DNA from: Flavobacteriaceae bacterium
GTDB lineage: Bacteria; Bacteroidota; Bacteroidia; Flavobacteriales; Flavobacteriaceae
DNA length: 9,108 bases
Assembly (NCBI GenBank): GCA_015493405.1
Contig: WGDF01000150.1
Location: forward strand, 1 to 9,108
Direction of reading: 5' to 3'
The notes below the pieces were generated by a model. It was not told the DNA's origin, did not search any database, and was given only the letters and a program-made list of their open reading frames with translations. The translations under genes and the position numbers were made by a program. How positions within the stretch are numbered: position 1 is the stretch's first letter; the number at the start of each line of letters is the position of its first letter. Shown piece after piece: positions 1 to 6,012 of this stretch.

Positions 1-137
1 GTACCGATAGCCATTTCTTGGTAAAATTGTCGGGAATCTGCTGAAATTATTTCAGTTTGCAGTTTTTTGGCCAAGTTGACGGCTAACGCCGTTTTACCTG
101 ATGCGGTAGGGCCGACTATGGCAATAACTTTTTTCAT
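1..137 (-). CDS. miaA: tRNA dimethylallyltransferase MiaA, N-terminal 45 residues (cut by window edge)
   Basis: MiaA transfers the dimethylallyl group of DMAPP to N6 of A37 in tRNAs that read codons starting with U. Only the first 45 residues are in the window. They carry the family P-loop GPTASGKT (residues 9-16) and, 18 residues later, the DSRQFY motif (34-39), whose Asp serves as the catalytic base in known MiaA enzymes. A full protein would be about 300 residues, so most of the gene lies beyond position 1. The ATG at 137-135 overlaps the TGA of the upstream exonuclease gene as ATGA, which suggests translational coupling. No Shine-Dalgarno motif is visible. The P-loop plus DSRQFY combination separates it from other small nucleotide kinases, so the call is firm although partial. 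Confidence 0.95.
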   Translation of the reverse strand, partial: MKKVIAIVGPTASGKTALAVNLAKKLQTEIISADSRQFYQEMAIG

Positions 138-1231
138 GAATCCAGACGAATGATTTTTTCCAATTTATATTGATCCAGATAATCTTGAATAATTTTATGC
201 AACGAAGGGTGATCAACGACTTGGGTTAGCCGTTTTTTAATGGTTTCAATATCTTGATTCTGCCACTCCAATTCAAAAAAACCATAACCGATAACACGTT
301 GATTTTCAATATATATAATCGATTTTTCTCCGGTATGGTGTCCTTTGTCAATAAGGAGCATATTAGCATTGGAGAAAGGCTGATCATATTCTAATTTAGG
401 TTTGGTGCAGGGCGAAAAAATCGGATTTTTTTGGTATCTGTAATGCCAGGTGATTATCCGGCTGATTAAATTCCCTTGTAGCAATTCATAATCGATAGAA
501 TTGATTTGTTGCTGTAAGTCGCGTGCTTTGGGATTATCCTTAATATAAATTTTATTGACTTTATTTTTGATGTTTTTAGTTGCGATGACCCCTATAAGGC
601 GGTCATATTTATTATAGAGATAAACAATTCCTTTTTTTGAGGGTAAATCATTGATAACTTTGACGATATCCTTTCTGATTTTTTTAAGGCCGGGCCGGTC
701 TGATTCTTCAATACGATCTTTTAAATCGCGTTGTTTGTTAAGAATCATTTTAAACAATTCAACAGTTGCCAATGCATCTCCGGAAGCCCGGTGTCTATCG
801 GTTAAGGGAATGTGCAAGGTTTCACAAAGTTTTCCTAAGCTGTATGAGGCTTGAGTGGGGAATATTTCTTTGCTCAATTTGACGGTGCATAAGCTCGGTC
901 TGTCATATTGATAACCCAATCGGTCAAATTCTTTTTTAAGCACGCGGTAATCAAAGGCGGCATTGTGTGCGACGATAACAGCGCCGTCGGTGATTTCGAT
1001 AACGCGCTTGGCCACTTCATAAAATTTGGGTGCACGCCGCAACATTTTATTGTTGATGCCGGTGAGTTTTTGCACATACCAATGTATAGGGCGTTCCGGA
1101 TTAATCAGGCTGATAAAACGGTCAATGATTTCATTTCCATCAAATAAATAAATGGCAATTTCGGTGATGGCTTCATCGGCAGGTTTGCCTCCTGTTGTTT
1201 CTAAGTCGACAATAGCATATTTCATCTGCAT
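134..1231 (-). CDS. DEDDh 3'-5' exonuclease (DnaQ/PolC-epsilon-like) with a degenerate GIY-YIG domain
   Basis: The N-terminal part (residues 4-170) is a DnaQ-type exonuclease with all five metal-binding or catalytic positions: DLETTG (D9, E11), HNAAFD (D94) and HRASGD (H147, D152). Residues 196-260 resemble the UvrC-type GIY-YIG nuclease fold that follows this exonuclease in a Bacteroidota family. Its active-site positions look lost: GIV replaces GVY near 201-203, GVIA replaces YVGK at 214-217, Lys224 stands at the usual Arg, and Gln252 stands where the catalytic Glu belongs. The remaining 100 residues match nothing I recognise. The likely role is DNA repair or processing, not replicative proofreading, since the protein is not fused to a polymerase. 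The start ATG at 1231 directly follows the mutA stop codon. A second ATG two codons later ([12 protein letters not shown]) fits the family start equally well. The stop codon overlaps the miaA start. Confidence 0.88.
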   Translation of the reverse strand: MQMKYAIVDLETTGGKPADEAITEIAIYLFDGNEIIDRFISLINPERPIHWYVQKLTGINNKMLRRAPKFYEVAKRVIEITDGAVIVAHNAAFDYRVLKKEFDRLGYQYDRPSLCTVKLSKEIFPTQASYSLGKLCETLHIPLTDRHRASGDALATVELFKMILNKQRDLKDRIEESDRPGLKKIRKDIVKVINDLPSKKGIVYLYNKYDRLIGVIATKNIKNKVNKIYIKDNPKARDLQQQINSIDYELLQGNLISRIITWHYRYQKNPIFSPCTKPKLEYDQPFSNANMLLIDKGHHTGEKSIIYIENQRVIGYGFFELEWQNQDIETIKKRLTQVVDHPSLHKIIQDYLDQYKLEKIIRLDS

Positions 1232-2581
1232 TTATAGTTTATGCCCCAACTGCATTAAACGTTGACTTTCAAGTTTTTCAGCTAATCGTTTAGGAATAAT
1301 CGGCCGGATTAATGTTTGTCCGGATCGTTTCTTTAAGAAAGGATAGATTTCGATATCTTTCACTTCTTCATTTTTATTTATATATTTGTTTGTACCGACC
1401 AACACTATTTTGCCTTCATCAAAATCACTTTGCTCTTTTTGAGCGGTTTCGGCAATTTTTTGTTGAATTTTTCCTTTGTATAATTGTGCTAAAAAACCAC
1501 CTGATTTTTCAATTTGCTTAAAAATATCTAAAGCTTTTTCAGCTAATTTATAAGTCATTTCTTCCAAGAAATAATCTCCTTTAGTACTTTCCAGGGCTTG
1601 GTTAAAGCCGGCTTCTTTTTGTAAAATAATCAATTGATTGCGCGCCAGTCGTTCACTAAAGGCATTAGTTTTTTTGTAAACATTGTCGAATGGCATGTTG
1701 GCAGCAATATCACTGCCACCCAGAATAGCACTCATCATTTCTATTCCGGTTCGTAATAGATTGACATAAGGATCAAAAATGGTTTTATCTCGCAATGACG
1801 GTTCGGCATAAATATAAGTTTGAACATTTTGATGATAGCTTTGACCAATAATCGGCCATAAGTATCTCAAGGCTTTTAATTTGGCTATTTCAAAAAAGTA
1901 ATTCGAGCCGTTAGCCATGCCAAATTGAATTTGAGTGCTAATGGTTTCGCCTAATTTTTCTATATATTCAACAGCATGATTAAGACTATAAGCTAGTTCT
2001 TGTGTGATATTGGCACCGGCATTTTTATAATTGTAACTGCTAATTTCTATAAAACGATAATTTTCAGGAAAATAGTTTTGTAATTTTTTAAGTTGTTCAA
2101 AATCAGATGTTTCATTGAAAAACCAATTGCCGTAACGGGCAAAATGTCCTATGGGGTCAATCAAAATTTGACTTTGACCTTTGGTGCTCTCAAATAATTC
2201 TTTTAGAAAAGTGACCTCTAAAATATCAGCTTTAAAAATAAGTTTGGAGGGATCTAATCCTCGAAGTAAGGTTTTAGGGTCGAAGGGTTGATCGAAATGA
2301 AAAATAAAAATATCCGCACCATTTTTTAGAGCTTTAGCAGCAATTTTACGGGCAACATCGGCATCAATGATTTTTAAGTTTTGCCCGATTTGAAACTTTT
2401 TGGGGGCCAATTGCAGCATAGCCTTATAATCATCATAATGATAAAAAGGCTTAATGTCGATGTTTTCAAGTGTTTTGGTAATTAAGCTTTGATAATCCAG
2501 CCCTTTTAAATCTGCTTGAATTTTTTGTTTCCATTCTTTGGATGAAACCTTATTAAATTCTTGAAACAGTTGTTTTGACAT
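1232..2581 (-). CDS. mutA: Methylmalonyl-CoA mutase small (beta) subunit
   Basis: In the heterodimeric methylmalonyl-CoA mutase, which interconverts methylmalonyl-CoA and succinyl-CoA in propionate metabolism, this is the non-catalytic small subunit. The 449 residues begin with a family-typical segment (F-x-x-V-S-x-x-E-W-K at 9-18, then DLKGLDY at 24-30). They retain the mutase barrel signature DPYVNLLRTG (270-279) and the RNQLIILQKEAGF block (about 314-326), followed by STKGDYFLEEMT (332-343). No C-terminal cobalamin-binding domain with a DxHxxG motif is present, as expected for a small subunit. The gene lies 6 bases after the DivIC-like gene and abuts the exonuclease gene. The order udk, divIC-like, mutA is familiar from Flavobacteriia, but the large subunit gene often found next is absent here. 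The leader is A-rich, with no clear Shine-Dalgarno motif. Confidence 0.9.
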   Translation of the reverse strand: MSKQLFQEFNKVSSKEWKQKIQADLKGLDYQSLITKTLENIDIKPFYHYDDYKAMLQLAPKKFQIGQNLKIIDADVARKIAAKALKNGADIFIFHFDQPFDPKTLLRGLDPSKLIFKADILEVTFLKELFESTKGQSQILIDPIGHFARYGNWFFNETSDFEQLKKLQNYFPENYRFIEISSYNYKNAGANITQELAYSLNHAVEYIEKLGETISTQIQFGMANGSNYFFEIAKLKALRYLWPIIGQSYHQNVQTYIYAEPSLRDKTIFDPYVNLLRTGIEMMSAILGGSDIAANMPFDNVYKKTNAFSERLARNQLIILQKEAGFNQALESTKGDYFLEEMTYKLAEKALDIFKQIEKSGGFLAQLYKGKIQQKIAETAQKEQSDFDEGKIVLVGTNKYINKNEEVKDIEIYPFLKKRSGQTLIRPIIPKRLAEKLESQRLMQLGHKL

Positions 2582-2587
2582 GTTTCT

Positions 2588-2881
2588 TTATTGTTTATTT
2601 TTTGATTCAATGATATAAATATCTTCTCCTTTTTTTTTCATCAAAAGTTTTTCGCGGGCATATTTTTTCAATTTCTCATCATTTTTCAAGTCTTTCAGTT
2701 CTTGTTTCTGATTTTTAATGCCTTCTTGATAAAATTCTTTTTTATTTTCTAAAGTTTCTATTTGCCGGTTCAAATTTCTCAAATATAGCCAAGAATTATC
2801 GTCAATAAAGGCCATCCATATTACAAATACAATGAGGGCTATGACAAAACGATTGGTGATATATTTGAAATATACAGGCAT
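2588..2881 (-). CDS. FtsB/DivIC-like septum formation initiator protein
   Basis: This is a short bitopic membrane protein of 97 residues. A brief cytoplasmic N-terminus is followed by one hydrophobic segment (about residues 11-26) and a charged, heptad-like region rich in Lys, Glu and Gln (about 33-70) that should form a coiled coil. It ends with the conserved segment KYAREKLLMKKKGEDIYII (73-91), typical of FtsB/DivIC proteins. Family members form a complex with FtsL and FtsQ/DivIB at the division septum and help activate cell-wall synthesis. The gene starts 3 bases after the udk stop codon and precedes mutA by 6 bases, so all three are surely co-transcribed. Fold and family are clear. Whether it should be named FtsB or DivIC cannot be decided from sequence alone. 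Confidence 0.88.
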   Translation of the reverse strand: MPVYFKYITNRFVIALIVFVIWMAFIDDNSWLYLRNLNRQIETLENKKEFYQEGIKNQKQELKDLKNDEKLKKYAREKLLMKKKGEDIYIIESKNKQ

Positions 2882-2883
2882 AT

Positions 2884-3489
2884 TTAGATGTTGTTTTTAA
2901 TCAAGCTGATGATGACATCAATCGCGACTTTGTTGCGGCGGTCATTGGGAATAATCAGGTCGGCATAAGCTTTAGTCGGTTCAATAAATTGCTCATGCAT
3001 TGGTTTGAGGGTGCTTTGATAGCGCCCCAAAACTTCATTTACAGTCCGCCCCCGTTCATTAATATCCCGACGGACCCGACGAATGAGTCGTTCATCTGAA
3101 TCGGCATGAACATAGATTTTAACATCGAATAAGTCACGCAATCGTTTGTCGTTAAAAATCAAAATACCTTCTACAATCATCACTTTATGCGGATGGGTTA
3201 AGATGGCATCACCCGTGCGGGTATGTTGCACAAAAGAGTAAACCGGTTGTTCTATGGTTTCGCCTTTTTTTAGTCGGGTCAAATGGTCATATAATAAATC
3301 AAAATCTATGGCTCTGGGATGGTCAAAATTTATCTTGGCACGTTCTTCGAGTGACAAATGTTTATTGTCTTTATAATAAGAATCTTGTGAAATAATACCA
3401 ACATCATCATTGGCAAATTCCTTAACGATTTGATTGACAACAGTTGTTTTACCACTTCCGGTACCGCCGGCGATTCCAATTATTAGCAT
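2884..3489 (-). CDS. udk: Uridine kinase
   Basis: Uridine kinase phosphorylates uridine and cytidine to UMP and CMP in pyrimidine salvage, in the cytoplasm. The 201-residue length is normal for the family. Visible motifs are the Walker A loop GGTGSGKT (8-15), QDSYYK (35-40), NFDHPRAID (54-62), QPVYSF (81-86), VEGIL (106-110), and the basic lid RLIRRVRRDINERGRT (134-149) followed by RYQSTLKPMHEQFIEP (156-171). No domain is missing. It is the first gene of a five-gene run on the minus strand, with only 2 bases to the next start. The ATG at 3489 places the P-loop at the usual distance from the N-terminus. A 153-base gap upstream holds a weak terminator and a candidate promoter. Confidence 0.96.
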   Translation of the reverse strand: MLIIGIAGGTGSGKTTVVNQIVKEFANDDVGIISQDSYYKDNKHLSLEERAKINFDHPRAIDFDLLYDHLTRLKKGETIEQPVYSFVQHTRTGDAILTHPHKVMIVEGILIFNDKRLRDLFDVKIYVHADSDERLIRRVRRDINERGRTVNEVLGRYQSTLKPMHEQFIEPTKAYADLIIPNDRRNKVAIDVIISLIKNNI

Positions 3490-3505
3490 AGTTCTGTTTT
3501 TTTTG

Positions 3506-3536
3506 TAAAAATAAGTTTTTTTAGTGAAATATGAAA
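3506..3536 (-). promoter_or_regulatory. Candidate Bacteroidota promoter for the udk operon
   Basis: On the minus strand, TATTTTTA (3513-3506) matches the Bacteroidota -7 box TAnnTTTG except for its last base. TTTC (3536-3533) lies 19 bases upstream, one base off the TTTG -33 box. The -7 box is followed by a C, an A-run and the udk ATG 16 bases on, the same layout as at engB. It is the only gap in front of the five-gene run large enough for a promoter. In DNA this AT-rich, two imperfect boxes are modest evidence. Confidence 0.4.
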
Positions 3537-3558
3537 TTTTTATAGTTTGATCAATCTA

Positions 3559-3582
3559 GAAAATTAAGGAAGAAGCCTTAAT
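3559..3582 (-). terminator. Weak candidate intrinsic terminator after the outer-membrane protein gene
   Basis: On the minus strand ATTAAGG (3582-3576) and CCTTAAT (3569-3563) can form a 7-bp stem around a CTTCTT loop, followed by TTTCT. It lies about 60 bases past the stop codon at 3643 and before the udk promoter candidate. The stem has only two G-C pairs and the T-run is short, so termination may be incomplete. Confidence 0.4.
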
Positions 3583-3642
3583 AATCACGGTATTCATACA
3601 GTCTATTTTGATTTATTTGAGATTAAAAACTTATGAACATAA

Positions 3643-4566
3643 TTACCAAAATATCCATTTCTTTTTGGCTTTTTTACGCATTTTTTTAGCATGTTTTCTT
3701 TTGATTTTTTCTTGTCTTTTGCGTATTTTTTCTTTTTCTCTTCGGGCGCGTTCTTGTCTTTTCTTAACTTGAGCACTTTGCGTGTTAGCCCGACAACCCA
3801 TTTCAACTTCACGTGCTCTTTTATGAAAATAAAAATCGAAACTTAAGCCGATATAATCACCTCTTTGAATATATTCGCCCGAAACAGGCGCAGAATTTTG
3901 CAAGTTGTTAAAAGCAAAAGTTCCGGTATATTGATCAACCATACGGTATTTGTAAACCACCGAAGTTTGCAACATTAAACGTCTAAACTGAAAATACCAT
4001 CCGGCTTTGGCAATTAAATCTATATCCCAGCTTCCGGGATTGGAAACGCTGGTTTGATAATAATTTTGGTATTGATCCGTAATGACGGCTCCTGTTGTTC
4101 TTTCAATTTGGATACCGCCGTCCAAACTCAAAATATAACGGTCTATGCTGAAGTTTCGGTATTCAAATAGCACCGGAAAAGAAAAATTAAATATTGGACT
4201 GTAACTCGGCCAATTTTGGTGTTGATAGTCTTTATTTGCATTGATGTCGTTTTGATCCAGTACAAAATAAGTGTTGATGGCAGGCACCTGACCGGCTAGA
4301 GCGCCTAAGCGTAAGCCGAAATGATTGGTCAAATTAAAATTGTAAACTACACCGAATTTGTATCCGAGCGCATATTGACTTTGGAATGAGAATTGGTTTG
4401 CGGCATCCACTTGGGCCGGAAAATAGGCCAAAGCATCCACTTGAACTCCCCACTTGGTATAATTATGAAAGATATCAAAGTCTTTGCCGTTGTCAAATAA
4501 TTTTTGGGCAAATAAATGACTACTGATGACTATAAATAGCGCAAAAAAAATGTTTTTTAATTTCAT
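3643..4566 (-). CDS. Outer-membrane beta-barrel-like protein with polybasic C-terminal tail
   Basis: The 307-residue product starts with a signal peptide (1-20); cleavage after LFA would leave Gln21 first, the usual Bacteroidota pattern. Residues 38-247 alternate hydrophobic and polar residues in short stretches rich in Tyr, Phe and Gly (for example YALGYKFGVVYNFN, GLRLGALAG, YIGLSFDFYFHK). This is what a small outer-membrane beta-barrel of the porin-like type shows. I cannot assign a named family or ligand. After the last putative strand comes a non-barrel extension. Residues 268-307 contain 23 Lys or Arg against 4 Glu and end in WIFW, which is unusual for this class. The gene follows engB by 15 bases and is probably co-transcribed with it, although no functional link is evident. 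Being a secreted beta-barrel is likely; the specific role is unknown. Confidence 0.7.
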   Translation of the reverse strand: MKLKNIFFALFIVISSHLFAQKLFDNGKDFDIFHNYTKWGVQVDALAYFPAQVDAANQFSFQSQYALGYKFGVVYNFNLTNHFGLRLGALAGQVPAINTYFVLDQNDINANKDYQHQNWPSYSPIFNFSFPVLFEYRNFSIDRYILSLDGGIQIERTTGAVITDQYQNYYQTSVSNPGSWDIDLIAKAGWYFQFRRLMLQTSVVYKYRMVDQYTGTFAFNNLQNSAPVSGEYIQRGDYIGLSFDFYFHKRAREVEMGCRANTQSAQVKKRQERARREKEKIRKRQEKIKRKHAKKMRKKAKKKWIFW

Positions 4567-4581
4567 TAATTAGAATTTTAT

Positions 4582-5211
4582 TTACGGTTTGGATATTAAT
4601 TTTGGAATTTCATCTTTAACGACTTCATTTAAACGTTCAATATAATTGATTATTTCATCTTTACCCAGTTTGGAAGTGGCAGAAGTGGTAAAAGTTTGGG
4701 GCAAGCTTTGCCATTCTTGTAAGAATTTCATCTTGTAACGCCGCAAATTTTTACCGAGCTCATTGCTACTTAATTTATCAGCTTTAGTAAATACGATAGA
4801 GAAGGGGATGCCATGTTCGCCGAGCCAACGCATAAAAGCCAAGTCTATTTTTTGGGGTTCATGACGGGCATCGACCAACACAAAAGCATTAACCATATTT
4901 TTACGTTGTTCAAAATAATCGGTAATAAGTTTTTGAAACTTTTGTCTGGAGGATTTTGAAGTTTTGGCATAACCATAGCCGGGTAAATCGACTAAAAACC
5001 AATTATCATCTATTTTGAAGTGGTTAATCAATTGCGTTTTTCCAGGTGTGCCGGAGGTTTTGGCCAATTTTTTTTGATTGGTCAGCATATTGATCAATGA
5101 TGATTTGCCCACGTTACTACGCCCGATGAAAGCATATTCGGGTAAAGGATCCTGAGGCGCTTTTTTGACATCAGTATTACTGATTAGAAATTCTGCTTTA
5201 TGTATGGGCAT
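4582..5211 (-). CDS. engB: Ribosome-biogenesis GTP-binding protein EngB (YsxC/YihA)
   Basis: EngB is a small essential TRAFAC-class GTPase that acts in assembly of the 50S ribosomal subunit. The 209 residues contain the G motifs in order: G1 GRSNVGKS (30-37), the switch I segment SGTPGKT (53-59), G3 DLPGYG (75-80), G4 TKAD (142-145) and G5 TSA (176-178). Both the SGTPGKTQ segment and the GYGYAK stretch after G3 are typical of EngB and separate it from Era and EngA. The start at 5211 gives the expected N-terminus of about 29 residues before G1. A perfect TATCTTTG box ends 14 bases before the ATG, so the gene probably has its own promoter and a very short leader. The outer-membrane protein gene follows closely. 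Confidence 0.96.
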   Translation of the reverse strand: MPIHKAEFLISNTDVKKAPQDPLPEYAFIGRSNVGKSSLINMLTNQKKLAKTSGTPGKTQLINHFKIDDNWFLVDLPGYGYAKTSKSSRQKFQKLITDYFEQRKNMVNAFVLVDARHEPQKIDLAFMRWLGEHGIPFSIVFTKADKLSSNELGKNLRRYKMKFLQEWQSLPQTFTTSATSKLGKDEIINYIERLNEVVKDEIPKLISKP

Positions 5212-5225
5212 GATTTCTTTTTTTG

Positions 5226-5233
5226 CAAAGATA
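5226..5233 (-). promoter_or_regulatory. Promoter -7 box for engB
   Basis: The minus strand reads TATCTTTG, an exact match to the Bacteroidota sigma-A -7 consensus TAnnTTTG, followed by C and an A-run. The engB ATG is 14 bases downstream, implying a leader of only about 8 bases. No TTTG-like -33 element is found at the usual 19-21 base spacing. That position falls inside the stem of the upstream terminator (5247-5279). Confidence 0.65.
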
Positions 5234-5246
5234 CATGATAAACGAT

Positions 5247-5279
5247 AAAAATCCCGTTAATTTTTTTAACGGGATTTTT
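5247..5279. terminator. Strong intrinsic terminator, potentially bidirectional
   Basis: Perfect 14-bp arms AAAAATCCCGTTAA (5247-5260) and TTAACGGGATTTTT (5266-5279) flank a 5-base loop. The core holds four consecutive G-C pairs, and the A/T runs at the stem ends supply a T-run in either direction. It lies about 40 bases past the stop of the small secreted protein gene, so its main role is to end the starch block transcribed from the right. Confidence 0.88.
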
Positions 5280-5317
5280 AGAAATAAGATATATTTTTTC
5301 AAAAACAAGTTTTGAAT

Positions 5318-6001
5318 TTATCCGGCTATTTTTAAAACTGCAAATTTTTGATGATTAATAATCACTTTGACGATATAAACTGCATTTTTAAATTGTCCTA
5401 AATCATAAGAATAACTGTTCATTTTTTGATTTAAAACCATTTTGCCACTCATGTCAAATAGTTGTAACTCAACATTATCACTGATGTAATCCGGATTTAA
5501 AAACAATTTTCCTTGTGCAAAATGTATGATCTCGGAGGCTTTAATTTCGGTCATGCCGACTATAGTAGTAGCTTGAAAGCCATAATTAGCAGCTGATAAA
5601 TCGGTAGATTGCCGATCACCGGCTTGATTTCTTAGAATCAAATTAAAATCATTGATTTGGGTATTTTGAGGAACGAGACCTTCACCGGAAAAATTATGGG
5701 TATTAAAGTCAATAGTGCCGGTAAATTTTTGAGCATTATTGTCATAATTTAACACGATCAATCCGGCAGTATCATTCCAATCATCATTATAAGTTGCCGA
5801 GAGATTAGGCGTGGTTTGATCTGCATTGATCCAAAGATATAGATAGATCTGTGTATCACCTTGAGGGTCATATAAACTATAGTCGGTTGAAGCACCATAA
5901 TCAACCAGAACGACGCCGTTTCCTTGATTGGTTAGGCTTAATTGGGTAAAACCGATTTGCCAAAATAGGCTCACGATAAATAATAGGCTTAGTTTTTTCA
6001 T
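5318..6001 (-). CDS. Small secreted protein: putative glycan-binding module plus T9SS C-terminal sorting domain
   Basis: The 227 residues begin with a signal peptide (1-19); cleavage after GFT leaves Gln20. Residues about 30-148 look like a beta-sandwich. By eye they resemble the N-terminal domain of the neighbouring amylase: an IYLYLWIN strand, a DDW segment, and LILRNQAGDRQ (121-131) against LVFRNEDGSQE there. Residues about 161-227 look like a type A T9SS sorting domain: KLFLNP, then VELQLFDMSGKMV, then an AVYIVKVI strand near the end. The FLNP segment replaces the more usual YPNP. T9SS cargo is moved across the outer membrane and anchored or released. No catalytic motif is visible. The gene starts 11 bases after the amylase stop codon, so the two are co-transcribed. 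I infer that it helps bind or present the amylase substrate; binding to starch is not shown by the sequence. Confidence 0.72.
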   Translation of the reverse strand: MKKLSLLFIVSLFWQIGFTQLSLTNQGNGVVLVDYGASTDYSLYDPQGDTQIYLYLWINADQTTPNLSATYNDDWNDTAGLIVLNYDNNAQKFTGTIDFNTHNFSGEGLVPQNTQINDFNLILRNQAGDRQSTDLSAANYGFQATTIVGMTEIKASEIIHFAQGKLFLNPDYISDNVELQLFDMSGKMVLNQKMNSYSYDLGQFKNAVYIVKVIINHQKFAVLKIAG

Positions 6002-6012
6002 AAGGCTTGATT

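Noticed and set aside
651..1147. Plus- and minus-strand reading frames inside the exonuclease gene
   Set aside because: They lie fully within a gene that has intact catalytic motifs, and their translations show no domain or codon pattern of their own.
134..1231. Annotation of the exonuclease as UvrC or as the DNA polymerase III epsilon subunit
   Set aside because: It lacks the UvrC C-terminal endonuclease and helix-hairpin-helix regions, and the extra C-terminal 200 residues do not fit a plain DnaQ proofreading subunit.
1232..2581. Possible pseudogene of a full methylmalonyl-CoA mutase because no cobalamin domain is present
   Set aside because: The length of 449 residues and the missing cobalamin domain are normal for the small subunit, and the frame is intact.
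3603..3812. A 69-residue Lys-rich reading frame overlapping the end of the outer-membrane protein gene
   Set aside because: It comes from the same purine-rich tract, which codes for Lys/Arg in two frames. It has no recognisable start signal or family features. It would matter only if the main gene were frameshifted near 3770, and nothing else suggests that.
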